Below, piece after piece: positions 25,101 to 32,504 of a DNA stretch of 32,504 nt; positions within the stretch are counted from its first letter, which is position 1; the number at the start of each line of letters is the position of its first letter. This DNA comes from Rickettsia typhi (GTDB lineage Bacteria; Pseudomonadota; Alphaproteobacteria; Rickettsiales; UBA1997): positions 1 to 32,504 of the forward strand of contig CAMDJN010000011.1 in NCBI GenBank assembly GCA_945900795.1, read 5' to 3'. The notes beneath the pieces were generated by a model. That model had not been told where the DNA came from and did not search any database. It saw only the letters and a program-made list of their open reading frames with translations. The position numbers were made by a program, and so were the translations under genes.

Positions 25101-27995
25101 TTTATTCTAGCGACGAGCAGTGATTCCAAGAATTATCCGATTAAATCCTCTGTCAGCCTTTATATTACTGGTTCAGATTATGTTGGTTGGAACCGAGAAG
25201 ATAATGATAATATCCAAATTGTTGCTGATAAAGAATCCTATGAAATTGGTGAAGAAGTAGCGTTATTGATAAAAAATCCTTACGAAACAGTTGATGCAAT
25301 CATTACTCTGGAAAGATTCGGTATCTTAAAAAAATTCAGAAAAACCTTATCCGGTGGGGCGCAAACCGTCAAAATAAATCTTGATTCAAAAGATTATGCT
25401 CCAGGTTTTTATGTCGCGGTACAGCTGATAAAAGGCCGGGTTTCGGAAAAAATTGAAGGCGGTGTCGATTTAGGTAAGCCCTCATTCAAAACTGGTTTTG
25501 CTCAAATAAAAGTTATCAATCCGGATACGGTTTTAGATATTGATGCCAAAACCGATAAAACAGATTATGAACCCGGAGAAGAGGTTGAAGTGAAGCTCAA
25601 AGTGCAATCACCATCTGGCAATAAAAAAGCAGAGTTAGCCATAGCGGTGGTTGATGGTAAGATATTACAGCTTGCTGGCAATTATAAAGGGATGTTTCGG
25701 CTTCATGATAAATTTTACCAGGTTCCGAATGCTGATGTTGACACTTACCAAATGTTGAGTCACTTGGTTGGAAGAAGACATTTTGGACGTAAAGGAGTAT
25801 CGGAAGGAGGAGATGGTGATGGCATAGCTTACAGAAAAGATTTCCTGCCTTTGGCCTATTGGAATCCAGCTTTAGAAACCGACTCTTCCGGCAAAGTGAG
25901 CTTTAAATTTAAAGTTCCAGATAATCTCACTAGCTGGCATATATTGGTTGTAGCGGTTGATCAAGAGCATCGTTTTGGTTTTGGCGAAAACCTTATTAGA
26001 ACCAATAAAAAGCTGATGATTGAGCCAGCACTACCGTCTTTTTTAACCGAAGGCGATAAGTTGAAAGCGCGATTTAGCGTCTTTAACAGAGTTGGAGTTA
26101 ATGGCTCGGTCAATTCCAGCCTCGATGTTTCAGGTGCTGAAATTATAAATTCGGCGTCGAAACAATCCTCACTCCAAATTGCCAACGATGCTAAAGGATT
26201 TTTGGAATGGCTGGTTCAAGTGCCTTACAATTCCCTCAAAGCCAAATTCAACATCAAGGCCACATTTTCCGATAATAAAAGTTCCGATGCGGCAGAATAT
26301 GAATTTCCTATTCGCAAATTTACTTCCTACGAAACCTTTTCCCATAGCGGCTCAACCACTGGTGACTCAGTTCAAATTCCGCTTGAAATACCAAAGGATA
26401 CCCGTCCTGAGCTTGGCAATATTCAGGTCATCGTTAGTCCTTCGATAATTTCTGGCTTGAATGACGCTATTTCTTATAATTTGGAATATCCCTATCAGTG
26501 CTGGGAGCAGAAGATGAGTAGAATCTTGACCCTGAGAAATTATCTTGGACTGAAACCATATCTAACGGATCTAACTCTTGAGAAAGATCCGCGAACATGG
26601 ATTAGTGAACTGTTGGGTGAGATGAAGAAATTTCAGGCCTATAATGGCGGAATGAGTTTCTGGAAACCTGAATATAGCACGGTTGATCCGCATCTTTCAG
26701 TATATACGGCGCTAGGAATGGTATGGCTTAATCAAGATCAAATTCCAATACCGGAAGAATCGTCACAAAAATTATTCCAGTATGTTAACAATATTCTGAA
26801 CGGGGTAGAGAATTTTCCATTCTGGTATAGTAATAAAACCAAAGCCGAAACCATGGCTATGGCTGCCTATGTCGTGAAAATGCTTGGTGGAGACGTGACA
26901 TCATCAGTAAATAAACTTTATCAGAATAAACAGTTTCTGAGCTTGTTTGGCAAAAGTTTCCTCTGGAGTGCGGCCGCTAGAGATGAAAGAACCAAGCCTA
27001 TTGCCGAAGCTTTGAAAAATGAAATTTTCAGCATGTCTGACATAACTTCCGGAAAAATTCAATTTCAGGAAATAGATGAAACTTCTTACCGAAGAACCTT
27101 GTATAGCGAGGTTAGATCCAATTGTAAGATATTGACAAGTCTCTTAGAGCAAGACTCGCAGGGAATTTTTGTCGAGCCACTAGTAAAATGGATTATTGAT
27201 GCACAGAAATTAAACAAATGGGGCAACACCCAAGAGAATGTTTACTGTCTTGATGCCATAAAAAACTACGCCGCAATTTACGAAAAAACTAAACCGAATT
27301 TTGATGTAGTAGTTAAAGTTTCCGACAAGGATTTGGGCAAAATGAAGTTCAAAGATTACAACCAACAACCCATAGCGAATAAAATGCCTTTGAGCAATTT
27401 TAAGAAAGAAGCGCCAAACGCTGTCACCATAGTAAAATCAGGAGAAGGCAGGCTTTATTACACAGCCAAACTCAGAATAGCTTATAAAAATCCGCGACTA
27501 GATCCGGTTAATTTTGGCATGAAGCTTGAGAGAAATTACTACGTTAAAAGTCAAAGTGGCGCCTGGGTAAAACAAAGCAACACCGTGAATATCAAGCGTG
27601 GAGATTTGGTAAAAATTGAACTCAAAGTTTCAGTGCCAGCTCAAAGATATCATGTAGCTTTGGCCGACGCTATTCCTGCTGGCTTAGAACCTTTAAACGT
27701 AGCATTGGCATCAACATCCGTTTCTGACGCTAATGCCGAGGGAAATACCAGGGGAGGAGATTCTTTAGATTGGTACAATCTCTACAGCTCTGGAGGATTC
27801 TACCATCGCGAGATGAGGCTTTTCGGGGCACAATATTTTGCCGATTCGCTACCTGCCGGAGAATATAATCTAAGCTATGTTGCCCAGGCTATTGCAGAAG
27901 GAGAGTTTAATACTCCTCCAGCAATTGTTGAGCAAATGTACGAGCCTGAAGTTTACGGAAAATCATCTCCTGCAAAATTCACGATCACGAATTAG
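22110..27995 (+). CDS. Bacterial alpha-2-macroglobulin family protein (YfhM-type)
   Basis: Large periplasmic protease trap, 1961 residues, somewhat longer than E. coli YfhM (about 1650). The N terminus has a basic stretch, a hydrophobic core and LVSC with Cys20, a plausible lipobox, though the region after Cys is also hydrophobic and could act as a membrane anchor. A Gly/Tyr-rich segment lies near 633-650. The macroglobulin hallmark DNLTSWHILVVA is near 1271, and the thioester motif CWEQ is at 1464-1467, so covalent trapping is possible. The C-terminal half carries the terpenoid-cyclase-like alpha-helical region. pbpC follows after 1 bp, the association known for bacterial A2M: PbpC repairs peptidoglycan while the macroglobulin blocks invading proteases. 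Confidence 0.93.
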   Translation: MKTSVKKSKIVVVALALVSCATIGYFSYDYLINLGMTTESITLPLSEEKEAFETVDLSVEETLKFPLAILTVKPSTEDVDAVKQISVTFNKPMVPLGDFEKAAQNFPITITPKVDCTWHWLNRLTIACDLDKSLPKSTAYSVQISPEVTAFDGSKLGAEHAVKFTTKKWQVVSEQVEWKDADMPAIYLTFDQEIDQKSLQAKITSGCGPIAVAQPTKKEAEGFGFDLQKTYLLTFDKKLGLDRECKIFVPGDVAAKEGREPGREHNVQFRTYPEFRISEVNCGYQNFPISATKSLANNQFDIQKCGPNNDVTIIFSSPIYGKNLAGKLQVNPFFGWTKNGTGSPEFFKKNGDESYMQVTLKSPLNGRDKHIITLLPMKDIFGRALKANVKSIAISTTDFNPNLRTPSDYSVIEKVGPHQLAYDAVNIKQFNVEYDYKQTGEGLGKAFRLMQLGCNNYPAGKTPKSAMQSSVVATNAKINLPISSPIDLDKIVPKFQGGIVLGIAKNQTNIEGVITEPGYVRYENCSTFLSVVTDLGIMTKIGFYDSAVWVHSIRSGKPVTNVKIQLRTYKNDGVEQVLAEGTTDAEGFVKLDGAFKWDPYRKLSNEKMFVVAQSKDDISMLPLGYIANSNASYEGGGEYGGEGESYFNYSSYYKLSKSSNHLVHAITDRPLYQPGQSVKIKVFSRNWEPRTFGLSPEKNISITVSDSLGKAVHKADLNLSDYGTATSEFNLEATASLGSYSISGKTPDGWSGVIGDISVEEFTLPPFKVTVTPIKTRFLAGGSAVFKTNAKYHFGGALSDTKGNYSAAFQESAWSPTQSQWRDFQFTDYVSFNIPSYEKSRSQNYFVIEEGGLLTNKDGDLFKSIILSPNEIRTHGQVVFESKFQDDRGKTIADRASAEIFYSDLQLGVKATQWSYSVGDKIKPEIVLLNIDEKPIAGKAVTLELIYRNYKTIRSKTSGNYFGYETRTIDKVVDECKVTSKTSIASCSLKTKFSGQHFILATSSDSKNYPIKSSVSLYITGSDYVGWNREDNDNIQIVADKESYEIGEEVALLIKNPYETVDAIITLERFGILKKFRKTLSGGAQTVKINLDSKDYAPGFYVAVQLIKGRVSEKIEGGVDLGKPSFKTGFAQIKVINPDTVLDIDAKTDKTDYEPGEEVEVKLKVQSPSGNKKAELAIAVVDGKILQLAGNYKGMFRLHDKFYQVPNADVDTYQMLSHLVGRRHFGRKGVSEGGDGDGIAYRKDFLPLAYWNPALETDSSGKVSFKFKVPDNLTSWHILVVAVDQEHRFGFGENLIRTNKKLMIEPALPSFLTEGDKLKARFSVFNRVGVNGSVNSSLDVSGAEIINSASKQSSLQIANDAKGFLEWLVQVPYNSLKAKFNIKATFSDNKSSDAAEYEFPIRKFTSYETFSHSGSTTGDSVQIPLEIPKDTRPELGNIQVIVSPSIISGLNDAISYNLEYPYQCWEQKMSRILTLRNYLGLKPYLTDLTLEKDPRTWISELLGEMKKFQAYNGGMSFWKPEYSTVDPHLSVYTALGMVWLNQDQIPIPEESSQKLFQYVNNILNGVENFPFWYSNKTKAETMAMAAYVVKMLGGDVTSSVNKLYQNKQFLSLFGKSFLWSAAARDERTKPIAEALKNEIFSMSDITSGKIQFQEIDETSYRRTLYSEVRSNCKILTSLLEQDSQGIFVEPLVKWIIDAQKLNKWGNTQENVYCLDAIKNYAAIYEKTKPNFDVVVKVSDKDLGKMKFKDYNQQPIANKMPLSNFKKEAPNAVTIVKSGEGRLYYTAKLRIAYKNPRLDPVNFGMKLERNYYVKSQSGAWVKQSNTVNIKRGDLVKIELKVSVPAQRYHVALADAIPAGLEPLNVALASTSVSDANAEGNTRGGDSLDWYNLYSSGGFYHREMRLFGAQYFADSLPAGEYNLSYVAQAIAEGEFNTPPAIVEQMYEPEVYGKSSPAKFTITN

Positions 27996-27996
27996 G

Positions 27997-30351
27997 GTGG
28001 CGAAATTCTCTGCAAAAAAGCGAATTTTTGTCATCCCGATTTTCATTCTTTTTCTGATCCTGATTTTTGTTTTATATCCCCTAAAAAATTTGCCTTCACA
28101 TTTGCCATCTTATCAGTCTTTGATAAGTCCCACGATGCTCGATCGTTATGATGAAGTAATTAAAATTCCCCTGAGCCAGCGCCAAGAAAAAGCCATTGTT
28201 ACCAGCATTAGCGATATTCCCAAAGAGTTGCAATATGCGGTAATTTTTTCTGAGGATAAAAGATTTTTTCAGCATCATGGCGTAGATTTCTTAGCGCTTT
28301 TTCGCACCACCTATCAGACGATAAAAAATCTTAAATTTACCTCCGGAGCTAGCACCATCAGCATGCAACTTGCTCGCATTTATTGGCCGGAATTATCCAA
28401 GCCAAGCGCCAAGATCGCTCAAATCATTCAGGCGATACGCATTGAGCGCCATAACACCAAGTTCGAAATTCTTGAGCATTACCTGAATTTAATTCCCTTC
28501 GCTAACCAAACTATCGGAGTTGCTCAAGGTTGTTTTTTCTTTTTTAACAAATCTTGTGACCGGCTTTCTTTGGCTGAAAGCACTGCTCTAGCCATTATAC
28601 CGCGTAATCCGACATTTTACTCAAAAAACAAAACTCAGCTTTTTCAGGACAGAAATAAATTGATCAAAAAAATTGCGCCAAAGCTCAATGTGGATGAGGT
28701 TTCACTTTCTCAAGCACTAGCGGAGCCGATTAAATTTGATCACGGAATAATTTATTCTTACGGCTATCACTATTCCTTAAAAGTTTTACAGGAAAATCCT
28801 TCAAAATTGAAGAGAGAAATACGCACCACGCTTGATCTATCTTTGCAAAAAAAAGTCGAAAATCTTTTGCTGGAAAGCGTCAATAAAAATCCCAATCTCG
28901 GTAATAGCGGAGCAATATTAATCGTAGAAAATAATAGCGGTGAAGTCCTGAGTTACGTTGGCAGTCCTGACTATTTTAAAAGTGATTACGGCATGGTTGA
29001 TGCGGTTCAATCTCTAAGATCGCCAGGCTCGGCACTAAAACCATTTATCTATGCTAAAGCACTAGAAAATGGTTGGACGCTTTCCTCTCTAATTCCTGAC
29101 ATGCCACTAAAATTGAAAGTAGGAAATGGGATATTTTTGCCTGATAATTATGGCGGAAATTTTTCTGGCCCTAGGCAACTCCGCTTTGCTTTGGCCAATT
29201 CAAAAAACATCCCGGCGCTAATTCTGACCATGAGGCTTGGAGAGGCTTCAATTCTAGATTTCTTGCACCTGGCTGAATTCAATAGTTTGAAAAAATCATC
29301 CGAGCATTATGGCGCCGGAATCGCGCTGGGTAATGGAGAAGTTTCGTTATGGGAGTTGGTTCAAGCCTACAGCATTTTCAGCAATGGTGGGATGTTGAGG
29401 CGTTTGAAGTTGGTTAAATCTTCAAGCGGTCAAGATGATGTGAAAGAGGTTATCTCAGAGGAAACTGCTTTTTTAATTACCGATGTTTTAAGCGATCCCG
29501 CCGCTAGATCAGAGGAATTCGGTCGTAATGGTCCGATGGAATTCAATTTTAAAGTTGCCGCTAAAACCGGCACTTCCAGTGGGTTTAGAGATCATTGGAT
29601 AGTGGGCTATACTCCTAGCTATACCATTGGAATTTGGAAGGGTAACGCCAATGGCAGTCCCATTAAACTGCAAGTTTCAGCTTCAAAAAATGTTGGACCA
29701 CTATTCAAGCAAATCATCAATATGCTTCATGACCAAAATGAAAAATTTAATTACAGCAAACCGGATAAAATTGCTGAAATAAAAGTTTGTAGTTTAAGTG
29801 GAGAAATAGCTGGCCCTGACTGTTCTCATACGCGCATCGAATCTTTTTATAAATATCATCTGCCGCTCCACATCTGCTCCTATCACCAGCAGAAGCTAAT
29901 CCAGAATTGCAACGGCAAAAGCAAATATGTAAAATATACCGCTCTGCCGCAGGAATATGCAGGCTGGGCAGAAGCCAATTCCGTTCCAACTTTAAACCGA
30001 GTTTTGAAAGAACAATGTGGCTGGAATGATGCCAATATTAGCCAGAAAAGTTTTGACAGCGAGAAGGAAAACAAAGATTTTCTGCAAATAACTGAGCCGA
30101 TTTCAGGAACAATTTTAGCGCTAGATCCATCCATCCCAGCCGAATATCAAATGCTGAGAATCCAATTTAGCGATGGTGGACAACGAGATCTCACTCTTTT
30201 TGTAAATGATAAACCATTTACTAAAATTGGCGGCAAAACTAGTGAAAAAACTTTTGTTGAATGGCCAATTACTAGGGGTGAGTTCGAATTTCGGATTAAA
30301 TCAAAAACTGACGGTAAGAATTCGGAAGTAGTTAGGATTAAGGTTTTGTGA
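27997..30351 (+). CDS. pbpC: Penicillin-binding protein 1C
   Basis: Bifunctional glycosyltransferase/transpeptidase, 784 residues from a GTG start at 27997-27999, one base after the macroglobulin stop. That start gives the expected short cytoplasmic part (VAKFSAKKR) before the membrane segment (~10-29). A longer in-frame start would overlap the macroglobulin gene by ~120 bp. The GT51 domain has EDKRFFQHHGVD with catalytic Glu86. The transpeptidase has SALK with Ser345, SKN (402-404) and KTGT (523-526). The C-terminal ~130 residues match the PBP1C-specific C-terminal domain. It is probably translated by coupling. Confidence 0.93.
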   Translation: MAKFSAKKRIFVIPIFILFLILIFVLYPLKNLPSHLPSYQSLISPTMLDRYDEVIKIPLSQRQEKAIVTSISDIPKELQYAVIFSEDKRFFQHHGVDFLALFRTTYQTIKNLKFTSGASTISMQLARIYWPELSKPSAKIAQIIQAIRIERHNTKFEILEHYLNLIPFANQTIGVAQGCFFFFNKSCDRLSLAESTALAIIPRNPTFYSKNKTQLFQDRNKLIKKIAPKLNVDEVSLSQALAEPIKFDHGIIYSYGYHYSLKVLQENPSKLKREIRTTLDLSLQKKVENLLLESVNKNPNLGNSGAILIVENNSGEVLSYVGSPDYFKSDYGMVDAVQSLRSPGSALKPFIYAKALENGWTLSSLIPDMPLKLKVGNGIFLPDNYGGNFSGPRQLRFALANSKNIPALILTMRLGEASILDFLHLAEFNSLKKSSEHYGAGIALGNGEVSLWELVQAYSIFSNGGMLRRLKLVKSSSGQDDVKEVISEETAFLITDVLSDPAARSEEFGRNGPMEFNFKVAAKTGTSSGFRDHWIVGYTPSYTIGIWKGNANGSPIKLQVSASKNVGPLFKQIINMLHDQNEKFNYSKPDKIAEIKVCSLSGEIAGPDCSHTRIESFYKYHLPLHICSYHQQKLIQNCNGKSKYVKYTALPQEYAGWAEANSVPTLNRVLKEQCGWNDANISQKSFDSEKENKDFLQITEPISGTILALDPSIPAEYQMLRIQFSDGGQRDLTLFVNDKPFTKIGGKTSEKTFVEWPITRGEFEFRIKSKTDGKNSEVVRIKVL

Positions 30352-30452
30352 GATAGAGTTCATCTGTAAGAATTTGACGCGTTTGTTTAATGATTAATTT
30401 GGATTTTCCATCCATTAACCATGCAAACTCCCTTCCTCTCGGATTTGTCCCG
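30352..30452. other. Short convergent gap after pbpC
   Basis: About 100 bp between the convergent pbpC and ankyrin-like genes. Only a small inverted repeat TGGAT/ATCCA near 30402-30416 is visible, too weak to call a terminator. Confidence 0.4.
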
Positions 30453-32231
30453 TTAAAGCTCTGGATCACCTCTCTCTTTCGGTTCCAATAGCTCCGCCTT
30501 TGGTGCGCCAATTGCTCTTTCCGGCACTACATCTCTAGCAGCTTTTAATTTTACTCCTACACTTTTTAACACCAAATCTAAATAGGATTCTCCATCTGAA
30601 ATGTACTGCTTAATTGCTTCAAAAAGTTTGCCAGGCATAACTAATAAGGGAGTTTTCGGATCATATTTCGCTACGTTAGCAAGCGCAGTGTCACCTTCCT
30701 CCACCTTAGCAAGCGCAGTGTCACCACTAACAGCTTCTTCTCCATTAAGAAATTTGTCACCAGAAAATAATGATGGTACAATATCATAATTACCGTCTGG
30801 TCTTTCTTGATAAAAACCTTTTGGATAAGCAGGAATATTATTTCGCTCTCCCTCGCTATCTACTACCATAACCGTTTTTGCTCTACAGTAAGACCTATCC
30901 ATATCACCGCCTGCATGTAAAACATCAGAAGGAGATTTTGCAGATACTAATAGATCGACCTCCATTTTTTTGGCAATTTCCATCGCATATCTAAGTAACG
31001 ATTCAGGATTTGATAATAAACTATGTGGAGAATGACCCTCGCTGTTGGGCTTTAACCAAAATTCCTGAGAAATTATACCCTTAAATCTATCGTAAAATGC
31101 ACTGAACTGCTTCGTTGTGGTAAGGGCAATCATAGCGTGTAGCGGAGTGTTACCGTTCTTATCCACCACTGCGAATACTTCTTCCGGAAGTATTTTTGTT
31201 TTTAGTAAAAAATCTTTAACAGCATCTAGCATTAACTCATATTTACCAAGTTCGCTGCCTATCTCAACCAGTGGCACTGCCAATAGGTGGAAAAATCCGT
31301 AATCAAACCCCATGCTTTTTCCGCATAACACAGCTCTTCCAAGTTGAAGAATTTGTTCCCCATCATTTGGTTGGGATTCAATTTCCCTAATAAATTTTAC
31401 AAGCGAGTCTTTAACTGCGTCGTAATCTTCGTTAGCTATTTGTATATTAAGAATACCACTCCCTTTAAGAGCGTCACTAATGGATGGAAAGTAGGGAGAA
31501 GGCGGCTTATAATTCCTAGTATCCGCTTCATGATTATCCGTGGTGACTGCAAAACTTGATCCACCCACTGTAACTAGGTCAAAATTACCAATTTCTTGGG
31601 CATGGGCAAACTGAACAAAATTGAACAAACTGCCAAACATCAAAGTCACGTTCGATAATGCTTGTTGTGCAAATCTTGTCGTTATTTCACCGCCAAATCG
31701 AACCAATGGTGTCAAAGCGTTTTGTATAACGGAGGCAGAGTGAGAGTTAGGATCTTGTCCAAGATTTTCTGGTGGCAAAGTAGAGCTATCAGCTGACCTA
31801 CCAACTACAACCGCAATTGCGACCAAGGATGCAATGGTTACTGCGGTACCGACTAAGATTTTATGCTTATCTAAGAGGCCTAACCCGTCAGCTTTTTGAT
31901 TTTCTAAGTCTTCTAGAATTTCCGAAACTTCTTTCCCAAGATTGGAAGTTATTGCTTCAGCATTCTGCCCCACAAAACCTCTAAGATTTATTATTCCCTT
32001 TTTAACAAGATTCAGAAAATTTTCTAGAGTCACTTTTTCTTTAGTGGTAGCAGCCCTAACCCCACCCTCTCCCACAAGTTCAAAATATAACTGTCCTTCA
32101 TTATCAAGCTTCGCCATCCTGGTTATCAAAAGATGACTCTTAAAAGCGTCGAAGGCTTTATTGGACCAATTATCATCAAGGGTTTTGATAACCTCGAGGT
32201 TGCTTTGCACTATTGGGTTTGCGGTTCTCAT
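30453..32231 (-). CDS. Membrane protein with ankyrin-like segment, candidate effector
   Basis: I do not recognise the full-length family. Of 592 residues, 1-124 are soluble, 125-144 (ILVGTAVTIASLVAIAVVVG) form a transmembrane helix, and 190-211 is a second hydrophobic stretch ending FAHAQE. Residues ~354-385 contain DKNGNTPLHAMIA, an ankyrin-repeat core, and NSEGHSPHSLL (396-406) is a degenerate second one. The 500-525 region has a duplicated 10-residue unit (GDTALAKVEE/GDTALANV) encoded by a 30-bp tandem repeat (20-bp identity at 30676-30695 and 30706-30725). No N-terminal signal peptide. Ankyrin proteins are common type IV effectors in Rickettsiales, but function here is not shown. The ATG is at 32229-32231. 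Confidence 0.6.
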   Translation of the reverse strand: MRTANPIVQSNLEVIKTLDDNWSNKAFDAFKSHLLITRMAKLDNEGQLYFELVGEGGVRAATTKEKVTLENFLNLVKKGIINLRGFVGQNAEAITSNLGKEVSEILEDLENQKADGLGLLDKHKILVGTAVTIASLVAIAVVVGRSADSSTLPPENLGQDPNSHSASVIQNALTPLVRFGGEITTRFAQQALSNVTLMFGSLFNFVQFAHAQEIGNFDLVTVGGSSFAVTTDNHEADTRNYKPPSPYFPSISDALKGSGILNIQIANEDYDAVKDSLVKFIREIESQPNDGEQILQLGRAVLCGKSMGFDYGFFHLLAVPLVEIGSELGKYELMLDAVKDFLLKTKILPEEVFAVVDKNGNTPLHAMIALTTTKQFSAFYDRFKGIISQEFWLKPNSEGHSPHSLLSNPESLLRYAMEIAKKMEVDLLVSAKSPSDVLHAGGDMDRSYCRAKTVMVVDSEGERNNIPAYPKGFYQERPDGNYDIVPSLFSGDKFLNGEEAVSGDTALAKVEEGDTALANVAKYDPKTPLLVMPGKLFEAIKQYISDGESYLDLVLKSVGVKLKAARDVVPERAIGAPKAELLEPKERGDPEL

Positions 32232-32504
32232 AAGTTTAGATTTTCAGATATTCCTGTATTTAGGACAATCATTTTCTCCAATTTTCAAAATTCTTTAGTT
32301 TGAACCCAGATCCGTCATTAGAATCATTCAGAATTTCGCTAACCCGTGTCAGGCAAGGTGAAGTGACCCCCTAGCGTCGGACACAAAATCCACTCATTAG
32401 GAGTTCTTTTTTTAAAAAACATGTAACAAATTCAGAGGTAATTCTCTGGATAATTTCCAACAGTTTTTCCTGCTAAATTTACCCTTAAAAACCACCTCTA
32501 GAAT
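32232..32504. other. Right-edge intergenic region, 273 bp
   Basis: No gene is supported. It holds AACCCAGATCCGTCATTAGA (32303-32322), nearly identical to an arm of the palindrome at 19207-19273, and a possible insertion-sequence end, TGAAGTGACCCCC followed by GTCGGACA (32358-32380). The minus-strand frame open at the right edge reads 31 residues and a stop, with no recognisable domain. Confidence 0.45.
32358..32381. mobile_element. Possible IS3-type terminal repeat
   Basis: The pattern TGAAGTGACCCCC...GTCGGACA resembles terminal inverted repeats of IS3-family (IS150-like) elements, which begin TG and often contain GACCCCC and TTGGACA/GTCGGACA blocks. No transposase reading frame follows within the 120 bases left. 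Recognition is by resemblance only. Confidence 0.25.

Noticed and set aside
27877..27996. Longer in-frame start for pbpC
   Set aside because: It overlaps the macroglobulin gene by about 120 bp with no family similarity; GTG at 27997 follows the stop and gives a normal N terminus.

Overview
The window is AT-rich and comes from an alphaproteobacterium, most likely a host-associated member of the Rickettsiales/Holosporales type. The evidence is the conserved rpsB-tsf-pyrH-frr-uppS-cdsA block, an alphaproteobacterial chorismate mutase with a C-terminal ACT-like part, a RibBA with a decayed RibA half, a CobS-type ATPase, a very large VirB6-like type IV secretion protein with a lipoprotein-type N terminus, and MORN- and ankyrin-type candidate effectors. 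This assignment is inferred from gene content; no rRNA is present. The cell keeps metX, murE, riboflavin and gamma-glutamylcysteine genes, so it is less reduced than Rickettsia.

Layout. 1-141 is the 3' end of an IS30-type transposase. 228-5356 (minus) is the translation/lipid block rpsB, tsf, pyrH, frr, uppS, cdsA, split between pyrH and frr by a terminator-like repeat and a MITE-like element. 5357-5748 holds a structured rpsB leader and repeat hairpins. 5749-6808 (minus) is yajQ plus a secreted cysteine-rich protein. 6809-7171 contains a 166-bp imperfect palindrome. 7172-8104 (minus) is chorismate mutase, divergent from metX-murE (plus, overlapping). tRNA-Leu(UAA) precedes a 1225-residue VirB6-like gene. 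14779-18907 (minus) is a compact operon gshA, class C26 peptidase, ribBA, cobS. A perfect 24-bp-arm palindrome precedes a MORN-repeat gene overlapped by a small helical-protein gene. Then come ccmA (minus), an alpha/beta hydrolase, an alpha-2-macroglobulin gene directly followed by pbpC, and a membrane/ankyrin-like protein (minus). The right edge has no recognisable gene.

How the genes work together. The first block makes ribosomes, UMP/UDP, polyprenyl carrier lipid and CDP-diacylglycerol. murE and pbpC serve peptidoglycan, and the macroglobulin is expected to protect the periplasm beside PbpC. The VirB6-like protein, the MORN pair and the ankyrin-like protein suggest secretion and host interaction, but no effector signal can be proved here.

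The most unusual content is non-coding. There is a family of modular repeats: a hairpin with conserved ATACC/GGTAT ends, a T-tract and a GCGAC-tetraloop hairpin. There is also a Rickettsia-palindromic-element-like palindrome with an open frame, a MITE with isolated end-like motifs elsewhere, four tandem copies of the cobS translation start region, and a shared motif upstream of the two putative effector genes.
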